From Labilibaculum manganireducens (lineage in GTDB: Bacteria > Bacteroidota > Bacteroidia > Bacteroidales > Marinifilaceae), in assembly GCF_002843385.1 (NCBI RefSeq), contig NZ_MVDE01000002.1, positions 124,001 through 188,000 of the forward strand: a stretch of 64,000 nucleotides of DNA, read 5' to 3'. A program made the position numbers and the translations under genes. This document shows, piece after piece, positions 1-8,964 of the stretch (position 1 is its first letter; each line of letters begins with the position of its first letter). The notes under the pieces are model-generated. The model saw nothing but the letters and a program-made list of their open reading frames with translations, was not told the DNA's origin and did not search any database.

Positions 1-435
1 AAGAATGTCTTTAGATCCGTACTGTTTTAGTAAATCAGTTGTTTGCTGATTTAAAATCTCAATGTCTTCTTTGTTGTGTATTGTAATGAAAGGAATATTT
101 TGCTTGTTGAAATTATCAATAAGACCCAATTCAAAATCACCAAAAGTATTTTGAGTGATTACAAGAACAGCAAGATCTATGATTTTTATGATTTGATTGG
201 TTTTTGTGATCCGCTTGTCCCCCAACTCACCGGTATCATCAATTCCCGCCGTATCAATGAGAATAACCGGGCCAAATCCGGTAATCTCAAAAGACTTTTT
301 TACCGGATCAGTTGTTGTGCCTGCAACATCCGAAACGATTGCAATATCTTGTCCGGCCAAAAAATTGATGAGAGTACTTTTCCCATTGTTTCTTCTTCCA
401 AAAATTCCAATATGAGGACGTCTTTCTCTTCCCAT
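1..435 (-). CDS. hydF: [FeFe]-hydrogenase maturation GTPase HydF (N-terminal part, cut by window edge)
   Basis: About 145 N-terminal residues are visible, starting at the ATG on 435-433 and running off the left edge. The protein opens with a Ras-like G domain: HIGIFGRRNNGKST holds the P-loop, followed by a TTTDPV switch I segment and DTAGIDD as the DxxG motif. HydF is the scaffold GTPase that assembles the 2Fe subcluster and delivers it to apo-HydA; its FeS-binding part would lie outside the window. The P-loop carries a second Asn (RRNNGKS) where Val is more usual. It is the last visible gene of a minus-strand operon, 23 bp after the aspartase-like gene, a combination typical of hyd loci. TrmE/Era-like GTPases are the alternative, but the RRN P-loop and the neighbour favour HydF. 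Confidence 0.85.
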   Translation of the reverse strand, partial: MGRERRPHIGIFGRRNNGKSTLINFLAGQDIAIVSDVAGTTTDPVKKSFEITGFGPVILIDTAGIDDTGELGDKRITKTNQIIKIIDLAVLVITQNTFGDFELGLIDNFNKQNIPFITIHNKEDIEILNQQTTDLLKQYGSKDIL

Positions 436-458
436 TTTCTTCAGTTTACAGTAATCGG

Positions 459-1904
459 TTATCTGTTCAGAGTTTCACCAATTCGAAATCCCATTTTTAG
501 CAATTCTTCCGGCTGAATTAGTTTGTTCAGTAATTCAGCCGTAACTAAATTTAGTTTGGCATTTGCTTCCCGAATTGATATTTGGTTGGTTTTCATTTCT
601 TTGGCAAGCTTGGCTGCCTGATGATAGCCAATGTAAGGCGATAATGCTGTTGCAACAGATGGGTTTTTCAGGATACTTTCTTCGAGAGGATTGGTTTTTA
701 TTTCCAATTCCAGAAATAAATTCCTGACCAAACTGTTGTTGGCTGCAATCAGTAGTTTTATGCTGTCAAGTAAAGCATGACCGATTGAAGGTAAATAAGC
801 ATTTAACTCCAGACAGCCCTGTCCTGAAAGATTGCTAATCATCAAATCGTTAGCGTAAACTTTATGAGCAACACTGATTACAAATTCAGGAATTACCGGA
901 TTTATTTTCCCGGGCATTATGGAGCTGCCGACCTGTTTTTGTGGCAAATATACTTCCCGGTTCACAAATAAATCGGATCCCAGTAAACGGAGATCAGAAA
1001 CCATTTTCTCCAAATTCACAGCATGAGCTTTTAGAGTTGCATGAACTTCGACAAAAGAATCCTGGTTTGCAGTTGCATCCGATAAATTCTCTGATCGGGT
1101 TATAGGCAAACCGGTTAATTTTTGAAGATTAGGAACCACTTCCATAATAAAAAACCGTGGAATCGACAGCCCTGTTCCAATGGCTCCGCCACCTAAATTC
1201 ACTTCTTTTATTCGCTCGAAACATTTCGAAACTCTCCACCAATCTCTCGAAAGAGCATTGTTGTACGTACTAAATAATTTATCGTAAGAGGAAGGAACAG
1301 CAGTCTGCATTTGAGTATAAGCCTGACGCAATACATTCCTGTATTTACTTTCTGTTTTTTCCACTTCCATACGAAGAGTATTGATCGACTCTTCCAATTC
1401 CTGTAAGAGACGAATGCATGCTACTTTTAGAGAAGTGGGAATAACATCATTTGTGGATTGAAATACGTTGGCGTGTTCGAAAGGATCAATATCATGGTAT
1501 GAACCTGCAGGTTTTCCAACATTTAGAAGAGCCCGGTTGGAAATTATTTCGTTTACATTCATGTTGATGCTTGTGCCGGCACCGCCTTGAATTGCAGGGA
1601 TTATAAAATGCTCAAAGTGTTTTCCTGCATTAATTTCTATCGAGACTTTTTCCAAATCTTCAATTAAATTGGATTCGATCAATTGAAAAGGAAATTCTTC
1701 ATTCGGAAATTTGTCTTGAATCGCTTTTAAAAAGCTTGAATAAGTTTGGTAACAGGCTTGTTTCACAATACCAATGGCCATAAACCACTCTTTATGAAAA
1801 GTTGTTTGGTCTGGGAAATTTTCTTTGGCCCGAAGAGAATGAATTCCCCAAAGAGCATCTTTTGGAATTTCCCTTTGTCCTATAAAATCAGATTCGGTTC
1901 TCAT
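459..1904 (-). CDS. aspA: Aspartate ammonia-lyase-like protein (fumarase/aspartase superfamily)
   Basis: 481 residues, the usual length for aspartase (L-aspartate to fumarate plus ammonia). Superfamily landmarks are present: QSTNDVIPT near residue 149, LGGGAIGTGL near 237, and the signature loop GSSIMPGKINP at about 326-336. The helix that normally reads GRTxxQDAVP is altered to AYTQMQTAVP (about 196-204), so Gly-Arg and the Asp are lost; substrate preference is therefore less certain. The gene begins 2 bp after the stop of the sigma-54-type regulator and precedes hydF by 23 bp. Hyd loci often carry an aspartase, and supply of ammonium for the azadithiolate bridge is a reasonable but inferred role. 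Confidence 0.82.
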   Translation of the reverse strand: MRTESDFIGQREIPKDALWGIHSLRAKENFPDQTTFHKEWFMAIGIVKQACYQTYSSFLKAIQDKFPNEEFPFQLIESNLIEDLEKVSIEINAGKHFEHFIIPAIQGGAGTSINMNVNEIISNRALLNVGKPAGSYHDIDPFEHANVFQSTNDVIPTSLKVACIRLLQELEESINTLRMEVEKTESKYRNVLRQAYTQMQTAVPSSYDKLFSTYNNALSRDWWRVSKCFERIKEVNLGGGAIGTGLSIPRFFIMEVVPNLQKLTGLPITRSENLSDATANQDSFVEVHATLKAHAVNLEKMVSDLRLLGSDLFVNREVYLPQKQVGSSIMPGKINPVIPEFVISVAHKVYANDLMISNLSGQGCLELNAYLPSIGHALLDSIKLLIAANNSLVRNLFLELEIKTNPLEESILKNPSVATALSPYIGYHQAAKLAKEMKTNQISIREANAKLNLVTAELLNKLIQPEELLKMGFRIGETLNR

Positions 1905-1906
1905 GA

Positions 1907-3070
1907 TCAGCTTGAAGATTTGGTATAGGATTTTACATCCTCTGCTGAAATTCTTTCCTGGCCCAGAATGATCAATCGCTCAATTATATTTCTGAATTCA
2001 CGTATGTTCCCTGTGTAGTTGATTTTTTGCAATTCTTTGATTGCTTCTTCATCAATACTTTTTTGCGGTACTCCCATTTCTCCGCAAATTGTCTCAATAA
2101 AATGATTTGCCAACAGTGGAATATCTTCGGTTCTGTCGTTTAAAGGAGGAACAGATATCAAGATAACGCTCAGTCGATGGTATAAATCTTCCCGGAAATT
2201 ATTATTTTCAATTTCTTCGGCTAAATTTTTATTTGTCGCAGCAATAACCCTAACGTTTACATTTATTTCTTTATCCCCACCAACGCGGGTAATTCTGTTT
2301 TCCTGTAATGCGCGTAAAACTTTTGCCTGCGCAGATAAGCTCATATCACCAATTTCATCTAAAAAAAGAGTACCGCCGTCGGCCAATTCGAATTTCCCTT
2401 TGCGTTGCTTAATTGCCGAAGTAAATGATCCTTTTTCGTGACCGAAAAGTTCACTTTCTATTAATTCTGAAGGTATAGCAGCACAGTTTACTTCAACAAA
2501 CGGACATTTTGAACGGTTACTTTGTTCGTGAATACGATGAGCGACCAATTCTTTACCCGTTCCGTTTGGACCGGTAATCAGAACTCTTGCATCGGTTGGA
2601 GCAACTTTGTCAATCATACTATTAACTGATTCCAGAACTCCTGAAGCCCCAATCATTTCATATTTCTTGCCGACTTTTCGTTTCAGAACTTTAGTTTCTG
2701 TAATCAATTTTGATTTGTCCATGGCATTTCGAATCGTGATCAAAATGCGATTCAAATCCAATGGTTTCTCAAGAAAATCAAAAGCTCCTTTTTTAATGGA
2801 TTCTACTGCAGTATCAATATTTCCATGTCCCGAAATCATGATAACAGGAGTATCTAATCCAAGTTCTTGAATCTTATCAAGAACTTCAATTCCATCCATT
2901 TGCGGCATTTTAATATCGCACAAAACAACATCAAATTCATCTGATTTGGCCAATTCAATTCCTTCAAGGCCATTTTCGGCAAGACTTATTTCATAATCTT
3001 CGTAACTCAAAATTTCTTTTAGAGTGTTTCGAATACTTTTCTCGTCGTCGATAATCAGAATTTTTGACAT
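1907..3070 (-). CDS. Sigma-54-type response regulator, receiver plus AAA+ domains, no C-terminal HTH
   Basis: 387 residues. The receiver domain covers about 1-118, with phospho-acceptor Asp52 in VVLCDIKMP and Lys102 in FLEKPLD. The AAA+ domain covers about 137-370: Walker A GPNGTGK (167-173), Walker B GGTLFLDEIGD (232-242), FREDLYHRL arginine-finger region, and sensor II GNIREFRNIIERL. The loop that reads GAFTGA in canonical activators is GSFTSA here (214-219), which keeps the Phe and Thr. The protein ends about 20 residues after sensor II, so the Fis-type DNA-binding domain of NtrC relatives (usually 440-470 aa) is missing. No continuation of that domain is visible before the next gene, which starts 2 bp on. 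Family known, target unknown; it could act from solution on RpoN holoenzyme like other HTH-less activators. Confidence 0.85.
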   Translation of the reverse strand: MSKILIIDDEKSIRNTLKEILSYEDYEISLAENGLEGIELAKSDEFDVVLCDIKMPQMDGIEVLDKIQELGLDTPVIMISGHGNIDTAVESIKKGAFDFLEKPLDLNRILITIRNAMDKSKLITETKVLKRKVGKKYEMIGASGVLESVNSMIDKVAPTDARVLITGPNGTGKELVAHRIHEQSNRSKCPFVEVNCAAIPSELIESELFGHEKGSFTSAIKQRKGKFELADGGTLFLDEIGDMSLSAQAKVLRALQENRITRVGGDKEINVNVRVIAATNKNLAEEIENNNFREDLYHRLSVILISVPPLNDRTEDIPLLANHFIETICGEMGVPQKSIDEEAIKELQKINYTGNIREFRNIIERLIILGQERISAEDVKSYTKSSS

Positions 3071-3072
3071 GC

Positions 3073-4041
3073 TTATTTTTTTGTTTCTATAGTTTTATCT
3101 CTGTCAGCAGGATTGGTATTTTTCTCAATGTACTCAAAAAGAGCACCCTCTTTTAGTGCAAAAGAAGATTGGAACAATTTACTGATTCCGGATTCTTTAA
3201 CCAGATAATTAATGAAGATACTGGCTATAACGATCAGCTCAACACGAACAGGATCCATTCCCGGCATTTGTTCTCTTTCTTCAAGACTCGAAGCCAAAAA
3301 TAATTGGTGCAATTTGAAAAAATCTTTTAGCTTAATCTCAAAATGTGTTGTTGGAAAGCCATTCAGTTCAGGGCTGTTTGCCACTAATACTTGTTTAAAT
3401 GTGTCGAATGATCCGGAGGAACCGATTAATGTTTTTACAGAGTGAATGTCCAAAGCTTCAAATAAATCGGTCATCTGAGATTTAAGATACTCTTCAATAT
3501 CCTTTATCATATTTTTATTAATAGGATCTGCAGGATTGAATTTCTCCAATAAACGAGTCATTCCTAAAGGGTAACTGTTTTTCCAAAATATCTTTTCATT
3601 ATTGGCAATTATTATCTCGTTACTGCCACCACCAATATCAAGAATTGCTACAACTTCATGATTTAATTCAATCGCTTTTTTTGTCCCTGAAAAAATCAAA
3701 TCGGCTTCTCTGTCTCCCGAAATTATTTCGATATTGACATGGTATTTTTCTTCAATTAATTTTACAAATTCGTTACCATTCTCGGCAGATCTGATTGCAG
3801 AGGTGGCAAATGCAAGGGTTTTTGATACTTCAAATTGATTAGATATCTCTGTTATCGTATCAAAGGCATTTTTAGCTCTTTCAATTGCTTCATCAGTAAT
3901 TATATTATTGTTGATGCCGCCTTTCCCTATTTTTGTTGCGTATTTTGAACGGTTCAGAATTTTTGGGATTCCGGTTTCATCCCATTCTGCAACAAGCAAA
4001 TTAAATGTATTCGTTCCTAAATCTATTACAGAAATTCGCAT
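3073..4041 (-). CDS. ppx: Ppx/GppA family phosphatase (exopolyphosphatase or pppGpp phosphatase)
   Basis: 322 residues of the actin-like ASKHA fold. The N-terminus DLGTNTFNLLVAEW (about 7-20) is the phosphate-1 motif and DIGGGSNEI (about 135) is phosphate-2. The length matches short two-domain Ppx/GppA proteins without the C-terminal HD extension of E. coli Ppx. The family hydrolyses terminal phosphates of polyphosphate or converts pppGpp to ppGpp; the sequence does not tell which. It is the first gene of the minus-strand operon leading into the regulator, aspartase and hydF (2-bp gap to the regulator). Upstream, a CGAAGATA box near 4127 resembles the reverse complement of a TAnnTTTG -7 element with one mismatch. 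Confidence 0.88.
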   Translation of the reverse strand: MRISVIDLGTNTFNLLVAEWDETGIPKILNRSKYATKIGKGGINNNIITDEAIERAKNAFDTITEISNQFEVSKTLAFATSAIRSAENGNEFVKLIEEKYHVNIEIISGDREADLIFSGTKKAIELNHEVVAILDIGGGSNEIIIANNEKIFWKNSYPLGMTRLLEKFNPADPINKNMIKDIEEYLKSQMTDLFEALDIHSVKTLIGSSGSFDTFKQVLVANSPELNGFPTTHFEIKLKDFFKLHQLFLASSLEEREQMPGMDPVRVELIVIASIFINYLVKESGISKLFQSSFALKEGALFEYIEKNTNPADRDKTIETKK

Positions 4042-4243
4042 GAATTACTATTTGGTTGAGTTAATTGTCTGATTTATTAGTGTTTCCTGAAAAAACTATT
4101 TAACTTTTCAAGATTCAATTTGAAACCGAAGATAGTAAAAACTTTGTTCTCGGCTTGTAATTTTTGACGGGCTTATTGCGATGAATAAGTTTTTTTAACG
4201 TTTAAGGATTCTCCAAAAATCATGCCTGTTATCTATTTGTAAA

Positions 4244-4268
4244 AAATGCCTCATAAAATGAGGCATTT
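4244..4268 (-). terminator. Rho-independent terminator after the ABC permease gene
   Basis: Perfect 11-bp inverted repeat: AAATGCCTCAT (4244-4254), a 3-base AAA loop, then ATGAGGCATTT (4258-4268). On the minus strand the stem is followed by a U-run from the A-run at 4241-4246. It lies 25 bp past the permease stop and so separates the ABC operon from the ppx operon. Confidence 0.85.
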
Positions 4269-4292
4269 ACAAAGGTCATTATCTGTTTCTTT

Positions 4293-5633
4293 CTAATTAT
4301 GATAGCGAAGCCATTTCCAAATTTCTTTGTAGGAAACTTTCTTTCCATACATTAAAATTCCGGTTCTGTATATTTTTGCTGCAATCCAGGTAACAAAGAG
4401 GAAAGTTCCGATTAGTGTTACCATAGAGAGTAATAATTCCCATACCGGAACTCCATATGGAATTCTAACAAGCATCACTATTGGAGAGGTTAATGGGATA
4501 ATTGATCCCCAAAAAGCAAGACTTCCCTCGGGATTTTTCGCAACAGCAAAACCGATATACATGGCTAATATTAGGGGAATGGTTATTGGAAGCATAAATT
4601 GCTGAGTCTCGGTTTCATTATCAACAGCGCTGCCAACGGCGGCAAAAAGCGCCGAGTACAATAAATAGCCGCCAAGGAAAAAGAAGACAAATGCACCAAG
4701 AATTCCGGCAACGTATCCAAAGTCAAAAGTACCCAATAAATCCTGAGCCATTTTTAACTGGTCAGCATTTAACGAAGCTGCGCCCTGAGGCAATTCTGAA
4801 AGTGTTTTTGCCTGCTGCAAAGAATCCATATCAACACCTGGCAACACTACTGCGGTGCCGATAGTGATAATGATACCGGTAAGAATTACCCACATAATGA
4901 ATTGAGTCAATCCAACCATGGCAACCCCAACTATTTTTCCCATCATCAGTTGAAATGGTTTTACTGATGAAATAATCACCTCAACAATTCGATTGCTTTT
5001 TTCTTCGATCACCCCCCGCATTACCTGCACACCATACAGAAAGATGAACATGTAAATGATGAAGCTGGATATAAATCCAATGGCCATTGCTATTTCGGTA
5101 GAGCTTTGTTTTACTTCTCCGCCTTCACCAAATTTGATGGTTTTCATGGAAATAGGAGTTCTGGTTGCAGCCAGTTTTTCTTCTAAATCAGGCATATTGG
5201 CCTGCGCAATAATTTTTGATCGTTTAAGTTGCTCAATATGATCTCGAAGTTGTGAACCTGCTTCCGATTTTACTTCCATTGTTACCTGTTTGTAAGAGAA
5301 CAATTCTGCCGTTTTGCTCTCCAAAATATTTTTGGGAATTAACAGAATGGCATAATAGTCTTTCTCTTCCATTTGAGCTTTAGCATCTTCAAAACTAGTA
5401 TCGTTTAAGTATTTGAAGGTGGTGAAGTCCTTGGATTGTACCGGCTCAACTAATTGCGACTCATTAATCACAGCAATAGTTCTGCTCTCAGTATCGTCTT
5501 TAAGCATCATCCAAATCATGAATGCATAGATACCGGCAATTAAAACAGGAGTTAAAAAGGTTAAAATGAGGAATGATCTTTTTTTTACTCTGGAAAGATA
5601 TTCTCTTTTTATAATGATGAAAATTTTATTCAT
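4293..5633 (-). CDS. ABC-2 type transporter permease (NatB-like)
   Basis: 446 residues. One N-terminal membrane segment (about 20-45) is followed by an extracytoplasmic domain of about 130 residues and then five or six hydrophobic segments (about 180-430). The EEKSNRIVEVIISSVKP stretch after the second segment is characteristic of NatB/ABC-2 permeases. It would form an exporter with the ATPase encoded 18 bp upstream. The substrate cannot be read from sequence: NatAB exports sodium, but most Bacteroidota homologues are uncharacterised. The N-terminus KREYLSRVKKRSF is the typical cytoplasmic start of the family. Confidence 0.85.
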   Translation of the reverse strand: MNKIFIIIKREYLSRVKKRSFLILTFLTPVLIAGIYAFMIWMMLKDDTESRTIAVINESQLVEPVQSKDFTTFKYLNDTSFEDAKAQMEEKDYYAILLIPKNILESKTAELFSYKQVTMEVKSEAGSQLRDHIEQLKRSKIIAQANMPDLEEKLAATRTPISMKTIKFGEGGEVKQSSTEIAMAIGFISSFIIYMFIFLYGVQVMRGVIEEKSNRIVEVIISSVKPFQLMMGKIVGVAMVGLTQFIMWVILTGIIITIGTAVVLPGVDMDSLQQAKTLSELPQGAASLNADQLKMAQDLLGTFDFGYVAGILGAFVFFFLGGYLLYSALFAAVGSAVDNETETQQFMLPITIPLILAMYIGFAVAKNPEGSLAFWGSIIPLTSPIVMLVRIPYGVPVWELLLSMVTLIGTFLFVTWIAAKIYRTGILMYGKKVSYKEIWKWLRYHN

Positions 5634-5651
5634 TTTTAAAGGTGTTTCGGG

Positions 5652-6575
5652 TTAGATTTTTTTGTTTTCATTCACAACTCGAATGAAGATGTCATTCATA
5701 CTGGGAATGATTTCGCTAAAGGAAACGATGTTTAAATAGGGGAGTAGTTGCGCCAATAACTCATTGGATGTAGAACCATTATTTAATTTTACGGTAAGAG
5801 TGTTGTGCTCAATTCCTTTTTGTTGCTCAACAATTTCAAAATCCGGATTCAGAACTTGCTCCAGTTTGTCAAATTCACCAGTGTAAGTTAGTTCATAGGT
5901 ATTGGTTCTATACTTCTTTTTGATCTGATCAACCGGTCCGTCCAGTATTTTTTCTGATTTGTTGATCAGTGCAATGTGATCACAAATTTCTTCAACAGAT
6001 CCCATATTGTGTGTCGAGAAAATGATGGTTGCCCCTTTGTCGCGAAGCTCCAGAATTTCTTTTTTAAGCAGATTGGCGTTGATCGGATCGAAACCACTAA
6101 ATGGTTCGTCGAAGATCAGTAATTCGGGTTCATGCAGAATGGTAACAATAAATTGTATTTTTTGCTGCATTCCTTTTGAAAGTTCTTCTACTTTTTTGTC
6201 CCACCATTGAAGAATATCAAACTTGTCGAACCAGACTTTCAGCTTTTTTGTTGCTTCCTTTTGGTTCATTCCTTTCAACTGAGCCAGGTAAACAGCCTGT
6301 TCTCCAACCTTCATTTTTTTATACAAACCTCTTTCTTCAGGAAGATACCCAATTCGTGTGATATCATTGGGAACTAGAGGGTTGCCATTAAATAAAACCA
6401 CTCCTGAGTCAGGGCCGGTTATTTGGTTTATAATTCGGATTAAGGTTGTTTTTCCTGCACCATTTGGTCCCAACAGACCGAAAATACTTCCTTTTGGAAC
6501 GGAGATACTTACTTTGTTTAAAGCTTTGTGCCCTGCGTACTGTTTAATAATGTCTTTTGCTTCGAAAAATGCCAT
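5652..6575 (-). CDS. ABC transporter ATP-binding protein (NatA-like)
   Basis: 307 residues with a complete nucleotide-binding domain: Walker A GPNGAGKTT (about 36-44), Q-loop region at GYLPEERGLYKKM, the signature LSKGMQQK, Walker B LLIFDEPFSGFDP and the switch His in IFSTHNMGS. A C-terminal extension of about 80 residues follows, as in NatA-type ATPases. It is paired with the downstream permease (18-bp gap). The start ATG lies at 6573-6575. The upstream region carries the 21-bp repeat array rather than an obvious promoter. Confidence 0.9.
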   Translation of the reverse strand: MAFFEAKDIIKQYAGHKALNKVSISVPKGSIFGLLGPNGAGKTTLIRIINQITGPDSGVVLFNGNPLVPNDITRIGYLPEERGLYKKMKVGEQAVYLAQLKGMNQKEATKKLKVWFDKFDILQWWDKKVEELSKGMQQKIQFIVTILHEPELLIFDEPFSGFDPINANLLKKEILELRDKGATIIFSTHNMGSVEEICDHIALINKSEKILDGPVDQIKKKYRTNTYELTYTGEFDKLEQVLNPDFEIVEQQKGIEHNTLTVKLNNGSTSNELLAQLLPYLNIVSFSEIIPSMNDIFIRVVNENKKI

Positions 6576-6844
6576 GTATATTTGGGTTTGGTGACACTAA
6601 AATTTCAATTGAAAACTAAAGTAATCAATTTAGAGAAATCCAACATATAAAATCGATGTAAAGAAGATTGGACAGGTTTTTAATTTGGTTTTGTACGATG
6701 TAATTTGCTGCGGATTGCTTTGATCAAAATAAGATAAATATTCGGATTAATCTGGGCTGGTTGTGTTTAACTCATAATTTCCTTTCTTCGGATAAGAAAT
6801 TTTCCTGTTGATTATGGATGTTTCTCACTTGTAGAGTGAAATTT
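6576..6844. other. Intergenic stretch upstream of the ABC operon, no gene seen
   Basis: AT-rich non-coding sequence between the natA-like start and the 21-bp array. No reading frame worth calling, no RNA gene and no full TAnnTTTG match on either strand were found. A small inverted repeat, TTTCTTCGGATAAGAAA at 6783-6799, is visible; its role is unknown. Confidence 0.4.
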
Positions 6845-7089
6845 CCCCTTTAACACATCAACTTGCCTATGGCGAAAGGAATATTCCTAGACTGAGAGGG
6901 AATCATGCTGCTGATTCGGAGAAACTTGCCTGTTTGGGAGGGAAGCTTGCCTCTCCAGACAGAAAGTATGCCTTATCATATAGAATGATTGCTGAGGAAA
7001 GAGTGGTGCTGAACTCTCGAAGCAGGATACCTGCAACCTGAAGCAGGAAGTTTGCTGTTTTGTTCATGAATTTGCTCTTCGGGTTTGCA
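6845..7089. repeat. Degenerate tandem array, period about 21 bp
   Basis: About eleven units can be laid out by their shared end TTGCCT or a variant (ATTCCT, ATGCT, ATGCCT, TTGCT, TACCT), with ends at 6868, 6888, 6909, 6931, 6952, 6973, 6993, 7010, 7032, 7056 and 7076. Most spacings are 20-22 bases. The better units read roughly GRGAAnnTTGCCT preceded by 8-9 variable bases; 6932-6952 and 6910-6931 are the closest pair. There is no reading frame through it. It sits between the terminator of dnaJ and the start of the ABC operon. Two helical turns per unit would suit repeated binding sites, but that is inference. Confidence 0.6.
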
Positions 7090-7105
7090 ATTTGGGCAGA
7101 TGAAA

Positions 7106-7137
7106 AAAGAGATCACCCAGTATTGGATGATCTCTTT
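7106..7137 (-). terminator. Rho-independent terminator after dnaJ
   Basis: Inverted repeat AAAGAGATCA (7106-7115) and TGATCTCTTT (7128-7137) with a short loop that can add a CC/GG pair. On the minus strand it is followed by U residues from the A-run at 7103-7108. It lies 26 bp beyond the dnaJ stop. Confidence 0.8.
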
Positions 7138-7162
7138 CTTTATGGATTCTATATCTTAATTC

Positions 7163-8320
7163 TTAATCGAAAAAGTTCTTTACTTTTTTGAAAAAGCTTT
7201 TTTCATGAGCAGTAGGCTTAGGAGTAAAGCTTTCAGAGGTTTGCAGTTTCTCTAAAGTTTTCTTTTCATCTTTGGAAATGGAGTTCGGTATCCAAACATT
7301 AATTTTAACCAGTAAATCTCCTCGTCCGTAACCATTAATATCAGGCAGACCTTTGCCTCTTAAGCGAAGAATTTTCCCAGGTTGAGTACCTGCATCAATT
7401 TTCACTTTCACCTTGTTTTCAATCGTAGGAATCTCAACAGCAGTGCCTAAAATTGAATCAGGAATGCTAATAAACAGATTGTATAAAAGATCGTTTTCAT
7501 CCCGAATTAATTCCGGATGCTCTTCTTCATGAACAAGAATTAATAAATCACCATTTACTCCACCCCGGCGTGCAGCATTTCCTCTTCCGCTAACCGACAG
7601 CTGCATTCCTTCTGCAACTCCGGCAGGAATATTAATTGTGATTACCTCTTCGTCCTGAACAATTCCTTCTCCGGCACAACTGGTACATTTATTTGTTATA
7701 ATTTTTCCTTCACCACTACAAGTCGGACAAGTGGAAGATGTTTGCATTTGTCCAAGTATTGTATTCTGGATACGTGTTACCTGACCAGAACCGTGACAGG
7801 TAGAACAAGTAGAAAATGACGATCCGTCTTTTGCTCCTGATCCATTACAGGATTTACATTCAACCTGTTTTTTAACCTTTATCTTCTTTTCAACACCTTC
7901 GGCAATTTCTTTCAATGTCAGCTTAACCTTAACTCTTAGGTTGCTGCCACGGTTTACTCTTCTTGAGCTCCGGCCTCCACCGCCAAATCCACCACCAAAG
8001 AAAGATCCGCCACCGCCACCAAATATGTCGCCAAAGTGAGAGAAAATATCTTCCATGTTCATTCCACCACCACCGAAACCACCTCCGGCTGAACCGCTCA
8101 TTCCCGAATGGCCAAATTGATCGTATCGCTGACGTTTTTCAGGATTACTTAAAACTTCATAAGCTTCTGCAGCCTCTTTAAAGTTTTCTTCAGCTTGCTT
8201 GTCATCCGGATTTTTATCGGGGTGAAACTGAATGGCTTTTTTACGGTATGCTTTTTTTAATTCGGCTTCCGAGGCTGACTTGGAAACTCCCAACACTTCA
8301 TAATAATCTCTTTTCGACAT
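7163..8320 (-). CDS. dnaJ: Chaperone protein DnaJ
   Basis: 385 residues, full-length type I DnaJ, the Hsp40 that stimulates DnaK ATPase and presents unfolded clients. The J domain spans 1-70 with HPD in [10 protein letters not shown] long Gly/Phe-rich linker follows (about 75-120). Four zinc-binding CxxCxGxG repeats are visible ([32 protein letters not shown]; about 155-222), then the C-terminal peptide-binding domain. It lies 29 bp downstream of grpE, giving the usual grpE-dnaJ operon; dnaK is not in the window. Confidence 0.97.
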   Translation of the reverse strand: MSKRDYYEVLGVSKSASEAELKKAYRKKAIQFHPDKNPDDKQAEENFKEAAEAYEVLSNPEKRQRYDQFGHSGMSGSAGGGFGGGGMNMEDIFSHFGDIFGGGGGSFFGGGFGGGGRSSRRVNRGSNLRVKVKLTLKEIAEGVEKKIKVKKQVECKSCNGSGAKDGSSFSTCSTCHGSGQVTRIQNTILGQMQTSSTCPTCSGEGKIITNKCTSCAGEGIVQDEEVITINIPAGVAEGMQLSVSGRGNAARRGGVNGDLLILVHEEEHPELIRDENDLLYNLFISIPDSILGTAVEIPTIENKVKVKIDAGTQPGKILRLRGKGLPDINGYGRGDLLVKINVWIPNSISKDEKKTLEKLQTSESFTPKPTAHEKSFFKKVKNFFD

Positions 8321-8349
8321 CTTTTTCTCAGCTTAGATTTTGAATTTCC

Positions 8350-8964
8350 TTATTCTCCTACAACAACTTTGGCAAAACGAATTACCTTGTCGTGAAGGAA
8401 ATATCCTTTTTCAACACAGTCAACAACTTTTCCTTTCAACTCCTTGGTTGGAGCAGGGATTTTAGTAATTGCCTCGTGGATGTCGGTATCAAAAGCCTGA
8501 TTTACAGCTTCAATTTCTTTTACTCCATTTTGAGTAACAAATTCTTTGAAATTGCCATAAATCAAATGAACACCATCTTTTATCGCATCAATGTCTTTTG
8601 CTGCATCAATAGATTGTAAGGCGCGTTCGAAGTTATCCATAACAGGAAGAATATTGATAAGAATCTTTTCTCCGCCCGATTTGGTCAGTTCCATCTTCTC
8701 TTTTAAAGTTCTTTTACGGTAGTTGTCAAATTCAGCTGACAAACGTACATACTTGTCACTAATTTCCTGAAGTTGGATTGTTAATTCGGCAAGCTCGTCT
8801 GCTTTTTTTTCTTTCGAAGATTTCTTGGTTTTCTTCGTATCCTTATTTTCTTCAATCTTTGATTCTTCCTTTTCACAGGTCTCTTCTACTATTTGGTTTT
8901 CAGTAGTTTCTATATCTTTATCTTTCAATTCTTCTTTGTTTGATTTGCTTTTATCTTTTGTCAT
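8350..8964 (-). CDS. grpE: Nucleotide exchange factor GrpE
   Basis: 204 residues. A highly charged, Lys/Glu-rich N-terminal 60 residues leads into a long coiled coil (about 60-105, with YVRLSAEFDNYRKRTLKE) and the C-terminal beta-domain ending in GYFLHDKVIRFAKVVVGE, the GrpE signature. It releases ADP from DnaK. First gene of the grpE-dnaJ operon, with a good -7 box at 9053-9060. No CIRCE-like palindrome was seen upstream. Confidence 0.96.
   Translation of the reverse strand: MTKDKSKSNKEELKDKDIETTENQIVEETCEKEESKIEENKDTKKTKKSSKEKKADELAELTIQLQEISDKYVRLSAEFDNYRKRTLKEKMELTKSGGEKILINILPVMDNFERALQSIDAAKDIDAIKDGVHLIYGNFKEFVTQNGVKEIEAVNQAFDTDIHEAITKIPAPTKELKGKVVDCVEKGYFLHDKVIRFAKVVVGE

Noticed and set aside
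76-516. 146-aa plus-strand frame at the left edge
   Set aside because: It is antisense to hydF and the end of the aspartase gene, both of which have clear family motifs.
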